From contig CANHGM010000027.1 of the NCBI GenBank assembly GCA_947460345.1, positions 1 through 33,599 on the forward strand: a stretch of DNA of 33,599 nucleotides, in the 5' to 3' direction. This DNA comes from Bacteroidota bacterium (GTDB lineage: Bacteria; Bacteroidota; Bacteroidia; UKL13-3). The notes beneath the pieces were generated by a model. The model searched no databases. It was not told the DNA's origin and saw only the letters and a list, made by a program, of their open reading frames with translations. Positions 1 to 7,090 of the stretch are shown here, one piece after another (the stretch's first letter is position 1; every line of letters starts with the position of its first letter). The position numbers were made by a program, and so were the translations under genes.

Positions 1-131
1 GTGGATATATAGTGAAAAATGGTAATCATAGAATATTAAAACTATCACTTGCTATGAAGCGACGAGAATGGTTTACTGGACTTTGGATGAACATTAATAA
101 TATAAGTAAATCAACTGCTTTTTATTTCTAA
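1..131 (+). CDS. IS1380-like transposase, C-terminal fragment
   Basis: An open frame from base 3 reads into the window and stops with TAA at 129-131, inside the terminal repeat. It encodes about 42 residues including GYIVKNGNHRILKLSLAMKR, then REWFTGLW. This matches the C-terminal end I recall for Bacteroidota IS1380-family DDE transposases. The catalytic part lies outside the window, so it cannot be judged whether this copy is active. The stop codon overlaps, on the opposite strand, the stop of the neighbouring small gene. Confidence 0.7.
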   Translation, partial: GYIVKNGNHRILKLSLAMKRREWFTGLWMNINNISKSTAFYF

Positions 132-146
132 TGACAATTTTGGGAT
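1..146 (+). mobile_element. Right end of an IS1380-like insertion sequence
   Basis: The window opens inside an insertion sequence. Its right end is marked by the terminal repeat CTAATGACAATTTTGGGAT at 128-146. The same 19 bases recur at 33191-33209, at the 5' end of a minus-strand remnant of the same transposase family, so the two sites behave as the right and left inverted repeats of one IS type. The true repeat may be 17 bp (ending in GGG), with the shared AT a chance match. No target duplication can be checked because the left end lies outside the window. Family assignment rests on the transposase residues, recalled from memory. Confidence 0.75.
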
Positions 147-349
147 AAAAAGAAAACGCCTATGCCTATATATACAAAACCTTTGGCTCTGAGTTTGGCA
201 TAATATGCTTTTTTTAAATCAGCAATAATATATGTCACTTCTTCTTCGCTCAAATTCTCAGACCTGAAAAAGCTTGATATTTCTTCAATGCTTTTTTCTT
301 CTTTCCTCATTTGATGAGCTTTCTGAATATGTGATATTAGTTTTTCCAT
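128..349 (-). CDS. Small helical/membrane protein truncated by the IS
   Basis: A 73-residue protein of unknown function. Residues 1-50 are charged and look helical (EKLISHIQKAHQMRKEEKS, then a stretch rich in Glu and Ser). A hydrophobic segment begins near residue 57 (GFVYIGIGVFF) and breaks off after about 11 residues. The last six residues, LSQNCH, and the TAG stop are encoded by the IS terminal repeat at 128-146. The original protein therefore probably continued through a full membrane span, and the IS insertion replaced its C-terminus. The ATG at 349 is supported by a TATATTTG promoter box at 370-363 on the minus strand. The product may be non-functional or may be a shortened peptide. Confidence 0.6.
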   Translation of the reverse strand: MEKLISHIQKAHQMRKEEKSIEEISSFFRSENLSEEEVTYIIADLKKAYYAKLRAKGFVYIGIGVFFLSQNCH

Positions 350-362
350 GTCATCGTTTTAG

Positions 363-370
363 CAAATATA
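363..370 (-). promoter_or_regulatory. -7 promoter box (TATATTTG) of the truncated gene
   Basis: The minus strand reads TATATTTG, a perfect match to the Bacteroidota -7 consensus TAnnTTTG, followed by C. Only 13 nt separate the box from the ATG at 349, so the 5' leader would be very short. No clear -33 element was identified. Confidence 0.55.
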
Positions 371-438
371 AACGATTCATGTTTAATCAATTCATAGTTC
401 GGTAATTTGTATTTAATTTAAATAAAAACAACCTAGCC

Positions 439-3072
439 TTACATCATCTGCGGACCAGAGTTTTTGTTTTGATTTTTTCTTCTTAATAAAGAAGTATCAA
501 ACTTTCCAAATTTATATATAAACGTAAGCCTTACCATTCTCCAGTCTCTTTGATAAAAAGAGTTTTGAGTAAAGAACGGTGAGTTTGAATATATATCAAT
601 TCTTCTGGTGTGAAGTACATCAGTAAAGTTTAAGATTAACGAACCTGGTTTAGTTACGTTATCACTCTTTTTCTTTTTGTCCTTATTCTTTTTTAAATCA
701 AAATCATATTTAATTCCAAGATCAAGCCCGCCTGATTGTCTTTGATAACCTTGAGCTGATGAATTGGATTGGTTTCCACTAAACCAATTTGATCCGGAAC
801 CGTCTGGTTGTAACGACACTTTAGATTGATAATCAGCTATCACTTGAAACAACAATACTTTGCTGTATTTATATATCAAATAATATCTTGCAAACATGGT
901 GTTTCTAGAAATATTAAAAGTTTGAGAGGATTCATTGCCGCTTATCTCAGAATGATATAAGTTGACGTTTGTATTCATCTCTATTTTTTTACCTACTTTA
1001 TTTTGGTAGTTCAATTCAACCCCATAAGCCGAAGCATTGTTGGCGTTGCCATATGTCGACACCACTATATTTCTACCTAACTCTGCATTGTATTCCGTGT
1101 TTTGCACTTTGGTGATTAGGTTATTGGCTCTTCTGTAATAAGCATTGGCTATAAAAGATCGTTTTCTATCCCAAGTATAGGTATATGAAACTTCAGATTG
1201 AATGCTGTATTCTGGTTTTAGTCCAGGATTTCCTTTACTTAAATTAAGTGAATCAGAAAAATCGGTATAGGGTATAAGTTGAAAAAAGTTTGGCCTGTTT
1301 ACTCTTCTGCTGGCATTTAATTGAATGTCTTGTTTGTCATCAATTTTATATGAAGCAAATACACTTGGAAATAAACTAATAGGATAATAGTTTCTAAATT
1401 TGAGGTCTTGCTTTACCAATATTCCATCATATATATAACTCTCAGCTCTTAAACCACCTTGTATATTCCATTTTTTGAGTTCATGTGTATACGTGGCGTA
1501 AGCTGCATGTATTTGTTCTTTATAGTTATAATTATTTGTTTGAGTTTGAACCTCAACCATGGTTGTAGTTGTATCTGTAGAAATTCTACCAATATTGTTA
1601 CTGTTAAAATTAGATATCTGAGTTCTTATACCTGATTCTAGTTTGCCTTTTTTTCCAATGGGGTCTGTATAATCTATTTGACCGATGACAAAAGAAACAT
1701 CCCCGCCACCTACTTGCTCTTGCTGCGAACTTTTCTTATAACTGTTTTTCAATGCATCGGTATATAAATTATTGCTGAAACTATTGAAATCGCTTGTGGC
1801 TTTGCTATAATATACATCAGTTGTAAATTCTTTACCATTCTTAGTAAATAGTTTTTTATATTGAAATGAACTTCCTATGTTCTTGAAATTTCTATCACTG
1901 GTTGAATTTCTGTTAGCGTATGAAAGTCCTCTTGGAGAAATATATGGGAATTTGTCGCTGCTGTCATACTTGATATCTAAAATATTCGATGAATTTAAAC
2001 TGCCATTGGTATAATTATAAGAAACGGTAATAGTATTTCTGTTGTTTATCAACCAATCAAATCCAATATTCGAATTGATAAATTTGTTGTTAAATATATT
2101 TTCTGAAGTTTGATAAACACTATCTATTGGGTTTGCATAGTTGTTTATTCTATTGCTATTTCCATCAGCAATAGATTTGTTTGTGATATAATTTAATCCC
2201 CCAAAAAAATTCACTTTCTTTTCCCTGATATTAAAACTGATTACATTTGTAGTTCTTAGCCTTCTGTCAATGGCTGCTACTATGTTCCCGTTATAACCTA
2301 TACGTTTGTCTTTTTTCAAAACAATATTTAAAATACCACCACCATTGCCTGAGGCATCATATTTAGCCGATGGGTTGGTGATAACTTCTATAGACTGTAT
2401 GGTGTTTGCTGGTATTTGTTCAAGCGTAAGGTTTGTAGGTCTTCCATCTACATATATGGTTGGTTTGGCATTTCTCACAGTTACGTTTCCATCAATATCC
2501 ACATTCACACCTGGCAAAGTTTTTAAAGCGTCAGTGGCTGTGCCTCCTGCTGCTACAGTCATTTTGTCTACATTGTATATCTTGCGATCTACAGCTGTTT
2601 TCATAAATGGTTCATCTGCTTTTACCACCACTTCTTTCAATTCAAGATTGTTGGGCGTAAGCATAATATTTCCTAAGTCTTTATCAAATGTTCCTGCGTC
2701 TATATCAAAGCCTTTTTCTTTGTCAAACTTTACATCAAATGAAACTCTTTTCTCTACTGGCACATACCCTAAGGCAAATACTTTTAATTTCATATACCCT
2801 TGCGATGGCAGGTTGTCTATACTAAAATCTCCATTAGACTCTGTTAATTGACCGCCTTTTAATAGTGGCTTGGCTTCATGCGTTTCTTCGTCATACCCAT
2901 CTTGCCAAATTTGTACTGATGCTGCTTCTATCCCTTTATTGGTTTTTGCATCTAATATTCTTCCATAAAATCTGCCTTTTTGAGATTTTATGATAACCAA
3001 GCTAGGAGCAGCAGCTTGAACAAATGGAATAGAACCGATTAAAATTAAAAGACTAAGTAGAAAGTTTCTCAT
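439..3072 (-). CDS. TonB-receptor-like outer-membrane beta-barrel protein
   Basis: Outer-membrane beta-barrel protein of the family with a carboxypeptidase-regulatory-like domain, plug and barrel. From the ATG at 3072 the protein has 877 residues. It begins with a clear signal peptide (MRNFLLSLLILIGSIPFVQA). It is followed by a regulatory-like Ig fold (GRFYGRILDAKTNKGIEAAS), the hinge LKEVVVKADEP, a plug (DALKTLPGVNVDIDGNV, YVDGRP, SIEVITNPSAKYDA), and about 600 residues of alternating aromatic strands. A TTG at 3102 would add ten residues ahead of the signal peptide. I prefer 3072 because a near-consensus box CAAATTTG (3108-3101, minus strand) lies 28 nt from it, the same distance as at other genes here. 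The C-terminus ends in a Lys/Asn/Gln-rich tail rather than a terminal aromatic. The substrate is unknown, and no partner SusD-like gene is adjacent. Confidence 0.85.
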   Translation of the reverse strand: MRNFLLSLLILIGSIPFVQAAAPSLVIIKSQKGRFYGRILDAKTNKGIEAASVQIWQDGYDEETHEAKPLLKGGQLTESNGDFSIDNLPSQGYMKLKVFALGYVPVEKRVSFDVKFDKEKGFDIDAGTFDKDLGNIMLTPNNLELKEVVVKADEPFMKTAVDRKIYNVDKMTVAAGGTATDALKTLPGVNVDIDGNVTVRNAKPTIYVDGRPTNLTLEQIPANTIQSIEVITNPSAKYDASGNGGGILNIVLKKDKRIGYNGNIVAAIDRRLRTTNVISFNIREKKVNFFGGLNYITNKSIADGNSNRINNYANPIDSVYQTSENIFNNKFINSNIGFDWLINNRNTITVSYNYTNGSLNSSNILDIKYDSSDKFPYISPRGLSYANRNSTSDRNFKNIGSSFQYKKLFTKNGKEFTTDVYYSKATSDFNSFSNNLYTDALKNSYKKSSQQEQVGGGDVSFVIGQIDYTDPIGKKGKLESGIRTQISNFNSNNIGRISTDTTTTMVEVQTQTNNYNYKEQIHAAYATYTHELKKWNIQGGLRAESYIYDGILVKQDLKFRNYYPISLFPSVFASYKIDDKQDIQLNASRRVNRPNFFQLIPYTDFSDSLNLSKGNPGLKPEYSIQSEVSYTYTWDRKRSFIANAYYRRANNLITKVQNTEYNAELGRNIVVSTYGNANNASAYGVELNYQNKVGKKIEMNTNVNLYHSEISGNESSQTFNISRNTMFARYYLIYKYSKVLLFQVIADYQSKVSLQPDGSGSNWFSGNQSNSSAQGYQRQSGGLDLGIKYDFDLKKNKDKKKKSDNVTKPGSLILNFTDVLHTRRIDIYSNSPFFTQNSFYQRDWRMVRLTFIYKFGKFDTSLLRRKNQNKNSGPQMM

Positions 3073-3196
3073 ATAAAATTGTTTAAAGATTTGGTTAAAC
3101 AAATTTGAAGGTAAAAAAGTTACTAAAAAAATATTTAATCATTCTAAGCATCTAAGCATACTTCAACATCAATACTTAGGTAAAAAAGTTGTAGGC

Positions 3197-3204
3197 TATC
3201 TTTG
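3197..3204 (+). promoter_or_regulatory. -7 promoter box (TATCTTTG) of the EamA operon
   Basis: TATCTTTG matches the TAnnTTTG consensus exactly and is followed by CA, as at several other promoters here. It ends 5 nt before the TTG start codon at 3210, which puts the predicted transcription start at or next to the start codon. Confidence 0.6.
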
Positions 3205-3209
3205 CAGCT

Positions 3210-4130
3210 TTGAAAAGCAAATTACCTTTAGTTCATTTGTCACTATTTGCCGTAGCTTTAATTTATGCTATAGTGTTTAGTATCGCTAGAGAAGTGATGC
3301 AATATATTCCCCCGTTCGGATTTATTGTGTTAAGGGTGGGTACTTCATTGTTTCTCTTTGTGCTGTTATATATTCTATTTATCAAAAATGAGTTTATTGA
3401 GAGAAAAGACTTGACCCGGGTATTGCTATGTGGGGTATTTGGTGTGGGTGCTAATATGTTGTTGTTTTTTAAAGGCCTTGCCAATACCACCCCCATAAAT
3501 GGTGCTATATTAATGACCAATACCCCCATTTTTGTGGTAATTATAGCAGCTTTTTATAAACTAGAACGGTTGACTGCAGCAAAACTTGCAGGTATTGTTA
3601 TAGCATCGATAGGAGCCACTTTGTTGTTAGCAGGCAAAAACTTTAACTTCAGCAGCAACACTTTGATGGGCGATTTAATGGTGACTATCAATGCCATTAT
3701 ATATTCGTTTTATTTGGTGCATGCCAAACCACTATTGTATAAGTATAAACCTGTGACTGTTTCAGTATATACGTTTGCAATAGGGTTGCTTTTTACGCTT
3801 CCTTTCGGATTTCAAGAATTGACACATAGCAAATGGGACCTGTTGCAGGCTGACCTTAGTAACCATACTTATATATGGCAAACCATATGGTTCAAAATTG
3901 CTTTCATCATAATCGGAGCTTCTTTTTTTACTTACCTGTTAAATGCTTGGGCTTTGAAACATGGCAGTTCATCTTTGGTAGGGAGTTATATATATTTACA
4001 ACCCGTATTAGCGGCTATTATAGCTCAAATAGCAGGCAAAGACCAATTAACTACCCACAAGGTTCTATTAATGATTTTGATTTTAATAGGTGTATATTTA
4101 GCTACCAAAAAAAATAAAGAATTGGCATGA
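3210..4130 (+). CDS. EamA/DMT-family drug/metabolite transporter
   Basis: A 306-residue integral membrane protein with about ten hydrophobic segments, the length and pattern of the DMT (EamA) family. It has two homologous five-helix halves; the second begins near TLMGDLMVTINAIIYSFYLV. GLANTTPINGAILMTNTPIF and GIVIASIGATLLLAG are typical of helices 3-5 of an EamA repeat. The start is TTG; the next in-frame ATG is about 30 codons in and would remove the first helix, so TTG is preferred. Its stop overlaps the ruvX start (ATGA at 4127-4130), which shows translational coupling. The substrate cannot be read from the sequence. Confidence 0.85.
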   Translation: MKSKLPLVHLSLFAVALIYAIVFSIAREVMQYIPPFGFIVLRVGTSLFLFVLLYILFIKNEFIERKDLTRVLLCGVFGVGANMLLFFKGLANTTPINGAILMTNTPIFVVIIAAFYKLERLTAAKLAGIVIASIGATLLLAGKNFNFSSNTLMGDLMVTINAIIYSFYLVHAKPLLYKYKPVTVSVYTFAIGLLFTLPFGFQELTHSKWDLLQADLSNHTYIWQTIWFKIAFIIIGASFFTYLLNAWALKHGSSSLVGSYIYLQPVLAAIIAQIAGKDQLTTHKVLLMILILIGVYLATKKNKELA

Positions 4131-4552
4131 GAGCATTAGCATTTGACGTAGGATTAAAACGTATAGGTATAGCAGCTACCGACCCGTTGATGATTATAGC
4201 CAAACCACTCATCACGTTATCACCAGCCCAAATTGCCGATTATCTTGAGGTGTATATAAAAGACGAAGAAGTAGTGCAATTTGTGGTAGGAAAACCTATG
4301 CGGTTAGATGGTTCTGATTCAGAGTCGGCACACTTGGTGGTACAATTTAAAAACTGGTTGGCACAAACATGGCCACATATACCCATGGAAGACATTGATG
4401 AAAGGTTTACCTCATCTATGGCTCAGCAAAGTATATATGACAACGGGATAAAAAAGAGCGATAGAAAAAATAAAAAGAATATAGACTCAACTGCGGCTGC
4501 CTTAATTTTGCAGACTTGGTTAGATAAAAAAACAAACTTATTAGATTTATAA
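4127..4552 (+). CDS. ruvX: Putative Holliday junction resolvase RuvX (YqgF)
   Basis: A 141-residue RNase H-like nuclease of the YqgF/RuvX family, at the usual family length. Known roles are resolution of recombination junctions and 16S rRNA 5'-end processing. The N-terminal motif LAFDVGLKRIGIA carries the first catalytic Asp (residue 7). VVGKPMRLDGSDSESA is the conserved second block. DERFTS and the late Asp in IDSTAAALILQTWL complete the active-site pattern. It overlaps the EamA gene by 4 nt and is followed 4 nt later by def, so the three genes look like one operon. Confidence 0.92.
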   Translation: MRALAFDVGLKRIGIAATDPLMIIAKPLITLSPAQIADYLEVYIKDEEVVQFVVGKPMRLDGSDSESAHLVVQFKNWLAQTWPHIPMEDIDERFTSSMAQQSIYDNGIKKSDRKNKKNIDSTAAALILQTWLDKKTNLLDL

Positions 4553-4556
4553 AATT

Positions 4557-5117
4557 ATGATCATGCCTGTTTACGCTTATGGCGAACCCATATTAAAAGA
4601 AATAGCTGGTGAAATTAGTCGCTCGTTTCCTAATTTAGAGAAGTTTATTGCAGATATGTGGGAGACTATGTACCACACCAATGGCGTAGGATTGGCTGCA
4701 CCACAAGTGGGTGTTTCGGCTCGAATGTTTGTGGTAGATTCTACACCCATGTACAATGAAGATGGGAGCGAAGGAGTAGGCACTAAAAAAATATTTATAA
4801 ACCCAGAGATGCTAGTTGAAAGCGGTGTGCCTTGGCATTATGAAGAAGGATGTTTAAGCATTCCGGGCATCAGAGAAAATGTGCAAAGAAGACCAGAGAT
4901 TAAAATCAGCTATTACGACGATAACTTCGAGAAGCACACAGAGACCTTTGATGGATACACTGCAAGGGTAATACAGCATGAGTTCGACCATTTGAATGGG
5001 GTGTTGTTTATTGATAAAATCTCCCCTTTAAAAAAGCAATTGATTAAAGGTAAACTCAGTGAGATACAAAAAGGCTTTGTGAAAGTAGATTACAAAATGA
5101 AGTTTCCTAAAAGATAA
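4557..5117 (+). CDS. def: Peptide deformylase
   Basis: Removes the formyl group from the N-terminal Met of new proteins; Fe2+ or Zn2+ dependent and cytoplasmic. All three signature motifs are present in the 186 residues: GVGLAAPQVG at 43-52, EGCLSIPG with the metal-binding Cys near residue 99, and QHEFDHLNGVLF with the HExxH-type metal site near residue 140. The region between motifs 1 and 2 (about 50 residues, with NEDGSEGVGTKK) fits the longer type-1 forms common in Bacteroidota. The start could be either the first or the third codon (ATGATCATG). It follows ruvX by 4 nt. Confidence 0.95.
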   Translation: MIMPVYAYGEPILKEIAGEISRSFPNLEKFIADMWETMYHTNGVGLAAPQVGVSARMFVVDSTPMYNEDGSEGVGTKKIFINPEMLVESGVPWHYEEGCLSIPGIRENVQRRPEIKISYYDDNFEKHTETFDGYTARVIQHEFDHLNGVLFIDKISPLKKQLIKGKLSEIQKGFVKVDYKMKFPKR

Positions 5118-5142
5118 ATTATAGATACTCAGTTTTTATGAT

Positions 5143-5150
5143 TATTTTTG
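5143..5150 (+). promoter_or_regulatory. -7 promoter box (TATTTTTG) of the THX gene
   Basis: TATTTTTG matches TAnnTTTG and is followed by CA. It lies 23 nt before the ATG at 5174, in the 56-nt gap after def, so THX can be transcribed separately from the upstream operon. No clear -33 TTTG is seen. Confidence 0.55.
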
Positions 5151-5173
5151 CATCAAATTAAAAACACAATATC

Positions 5174-5302
5174 ATGGGAAAAGGTGACAATCGCAGCAAA
5201 AAAGGAAAAATTATCAACGGCTCATTTGGCGTAAAACGTTTAAAAAAGAGTTATATGATCAGTGCCGTAGCTAAAATAGAAGCTGAAGCTAAAACTAAAT
5301 AA
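5174..5302 (+). CDS. Small ribosomal protein THX
   Basis: A 42-residue, very basic protein beginning MGKGDNRSKKGKIINGSFGV. This is the hallmark of the Bacteroidota form of ribosomal protein THX, a peptide bound at the top of the small-subunit head. The conserved part is the first 30 residues; the tail (AEAEAKTK-like, Ala/Lys-rich) is variable in the family. It has its own promoter box and is followed by a strong terminator at 5331-5359, so it is probably a single-gene transcript. Confidence 0.88.
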   Translation: MGKGDNRSKKGKIINGSFGVKRLKKSYMISAVAKIEAEAKTK

Positions 5303-5330
5303 TCAGCTATATTTTTCTTAAAGAATTTAA

Positions 5331-5359
5331 ACCTCTCGATTTTTTCGGGAGGTTTTTTT
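5331..5359 (+). terminator. Rho-independent terminator after the THX gene
   Basis: The stem ACCTCTCGA (5331-5339) pairs with TCGGGAGGT (5345-5353) with one mismatch or wobble and a 5-nt T-rich loop, and runs into seven T residues (5353-5359). It lies 28 nt after the THX stop and closes the 3210-5302 transcripts. Confidence 0.85.
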
Positions 5360-5635
5360 GTTTATAGGCTGAATGGGGTTTTATAAGTGTAATGAGTATT
5401 ATATGGAGCAAAACTATTTGCCTATGCTTATAAAGAGACTGCTGCGAAACGAAGCCTGAAAGTCTGATATACTAGTAAAAAAAATCTATATATACTTTAA
5501 AGAAAACCCAGGAGGGGTGTGATATGATACACATATCATATATATATAAGTGCACTTCATAGCTTTTTTGAAATTGTGTCTTGGAAGTATATAAAACAAG
5601 TCTTTGACTTAAATATATATACCAGACTTTTGTAA

Positions 5636-5703
5636 CTCCGTTAACGCCAATCTAACGCGAGGAAGTTGTCTCCGTTAACGCCAATCTAACGCGAGGAAGT
5701 TGT
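5636..5703. repeat. 34-bp tandem direct repeat, two perfect copies
   Basis: Positions 5636-5669 and 5670-5703 are identical, and a third copy starts at 5704 (CGCCGTT against CTCCGTT) before turning into the 5702-5726 hairpin. Each unit contains TAACGC twice and can itself fold: CTCCGTTA pairs with TAACG(C)GAG with one bulged C around a 9-nt loop. The copies abut directly, without spacers. Confidence 0.85.
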
Positions 5704-5794
5704 CGCCGTTCTTCAAGAACGGTGACTTATATATATAAGCAAGGTCTGTGACCTGGGATTGTTGCTATAATGTTTTTTTTGATATATATATGAA

Positions 5795-5858
5795 TATATT
5801 TGCAACAATGAATTTGCGTCGTTCTATTAGGCATGAAGATCAAATATATTTTTTATAA
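5795..5858 (+). promoter_or_regulatory. Orphan promoter box with a 16-codon ORF
   Basis: TATATTTG (5795-5802) followed by CA is a perfect -7 box in the middle of the gene-free region. Five nucleotides later an ATG (5808) opens a 16-codon frame, MNLRRSIRHEDQIYFL, ending at 5858. The spacing resembles the near-leaderless genes in this window. It may drive a small RNA, a tiny peptide, or be a relic of a lost gene; nothing here decides between these. Confidence 0.3.
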
Positions 5859-6211
5859 CTAACTGTTTTACACTGGATAGATTTATATTCACAAAAAAAG
5901 AAATCAAGATATATTCATTGAAAGTTTAACACATTGTATAGAGAATAAAGACAAATATTATAGTTTAAAGCCGGGTTACAAACCCTGCATGTATGAATAT
6001 TACACCGTTCTTGAAGAACGACGATAACGCAGTTCTTTGATACATTAAAAAAGAAGTAATTTGAAAAGCCAATTGCTGATTGAAACGTTAAAATACCCCC
6101 ATATATATGCAAAAAGGGTGTATATGAAGCCAATGTAAATTGTTTTTAGAAGTTTATTGTGTTGATATATAGCAAACTAAGGCCATAAGGTGGTATAAAT
6201 GACAAATCCGC

Positions 6212-6245
6212 TTTGTATTTTATCGAAAATTTAGTAGTATATTTG
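6212..6245 (+). promoter_or_regulatory. Promoter of the 6275-9419 operon
   Basis: A -33-like TTTG at 6212-6215 and a perfect -7 box TATATTTG at 6238-6245 are separated by 22 bp, close to the Bacteroidota spacing. The ATG at 6275 follows after 29 nt. Confidence 0.6.
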
Positions 6246-6274
6246 CACTAGAAATTAATCTAACAACTTACCGA

Positions 6275-7090
6275 ATGCAAAGAACGAAAAAGAGGGTACT
6301 TTATATCTGTTCTGAGATGAACCCTTATTTGAACTTGAGTAGTGTTGGCGACCTAGCCCGTATTCTTCCTGAAAAAATTCAACAAAAAGATCATGAAATA
6401 CGTGTGCTTATGCCACGCTTCGGATTAATTAACGAACGTAGAAACAGACTGCATGAAGTAGTTCGTCTATCAGGTATCAATATCACTATTGACGACAACG
6501 ACAACCCACTCACCATTAAAGTAGCTTCTCTTACTGAAGCTAAAATGCAAGTTTACTTCCTAGACAACGAAGATTACTTTCACCGCAAATTTGCTTTTAA
6601 AGGCGAAAACGAAGAGTTTTTCTTAGATAACGACGAACGTACCATCTTCTTTTGCAAAGGTGCCTTAGAAACCGTTAAAAAACTTGGTTGGGCTCCTGAT
6701 ATCATCCATTGTAATGGTTGGATGACTAGCTTAATTCCGTTATACCTGAAAACTATTTATAAAGACGAGCCTGTATTTAAAAATGCTAAAGTAGTATATA
6801 CCGTGTTCGATAATCAATTTGAAGAATGCCTAGGAAAAGATTTCTCTAGAAAAGCTTCTTTAAATAATATAAACGACGAAGACATGGAACATTTTAATAA
6901 TGCAGATTGTTTGAAACTTTATAAAGGTGCAGCCCGTTTCAGTGATGCATTGGTCATTCATACAGATGCTACAAGTGAAATGAAAAAATATCTTTCTAAG
7001 CTTACTATTCCAACACTTGACCATAAAGATGAAGACTTAGGCGAAGTATATACTGAATTTTATGAAAATCTTACAAACCAGAGAAACTAA
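6275..7090 (+). CDS. Glycogen/starch synthase-like protein (N-terminal GT5 domain only)
   Basis: A 271-residue protein resembling the N-terminal Rossmann domain of GT5 glycogen synthases. It starts KKRVLYICSEMNPY, with LMPRFGLINERRNRLHEVV, KMQVYFLDNEDYF, DNDERTIFFCKGALE and APDIIHCNGWMTSLIPLYLK in family order. Full-length GlgA is about 470-500 residues; here the C-terminal nucleotide-sugar-binding domain is absent. The family's Lys-x-Gly-Gly ADP-glucose motif is replaced by NLSSVGDLA. Such stand-alone versions are, as I recall, common in Bacteroidota beside DUF4270 genes, so this is a family trait and not a fresh truncation. Catalytic activity is doubtful. Its 3' end overlaps the next gene by 29 nt. 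Confidence 0.75.
   Translation: MQRTKKRVLYICSEMNPYLNLSSVGDLARILPEKIQQKDHEIRVLMPRFGLINERRNRLHEVVRLSGINITIDDNDNPLTIKVASLTEAKMQVYFLDNEDYFHRKFAFKGENEEFFLDNDERTIFFCKGALETVKKLGWAPDIIHCNGWMTSLIPLYLKTIYKDEPVFKNAKVVYTVFDNQFEECLGKDFSRKASLNNINDEDMEHFNNADCLKLYKGAARFSDALVIHTDATSEMKKYLSKLTIPTLDHKDEDLGEVYTEFYENLTNQRN

Larger units (their letters stand above)
5598..6020. repeat. Cluster of short triloop hairpins in a gene-free region
   Basis: The 970-nt gap between THX and the glycogen-synthase-like gene holds at least five short inverted repeats with 3-nt loops. They are AAGTC/GACTT with loop TTT (5598-5610), an 11-bp stem starting GTCGCCGTTCT with one G-U pair and loop TCA (5702-5726), AGGTC/GACCT with loop TGT (5742-5754), GGGTT/AACCC with loop ACA (5973-5985), and CGTTCT/AGAACG with loop TGA (6006-6020). 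The second and fifth share the core CGTTCTT-AAGAACG. A perfect 14-bp palindrome CTTATATATATAAG (5726-5739) and AAGTGCACTT near 5549 lie among them. No convincing protein runs across this stretch. It could be a REP-like intergenic repeat mosaic or a structured RNA. Confidence 0.7.

Noticed and set aside
2306-2851. 181-residue plus-strand ORF
   Set aside because: It lies antisense within the plug and regulatory-like domain of the outer-membrane receptor and has low-complexity Ser/Pro/Thr translation typical of an antisense shadow.
5636-5726. CRISPR array
   Set aside because: The 34-bp copies abut with no spacers, there are only two full copies, and no cas gene is in the window.
5915-6133. 72-residue minus-strand protein
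   Set aside because: It spans two of the hairpins and has no promoter box, no domain and no sensible composition; part of its sequence is simply the translated palindromes.
6275-7090. Frameshifted full-length glycogen synthase
   Set aside because: The sequence beyond the stop encodes an intact DUF4270 lipoprotein with a proper lipobox, and no GT5 C-terminal motifs appear in any frame.
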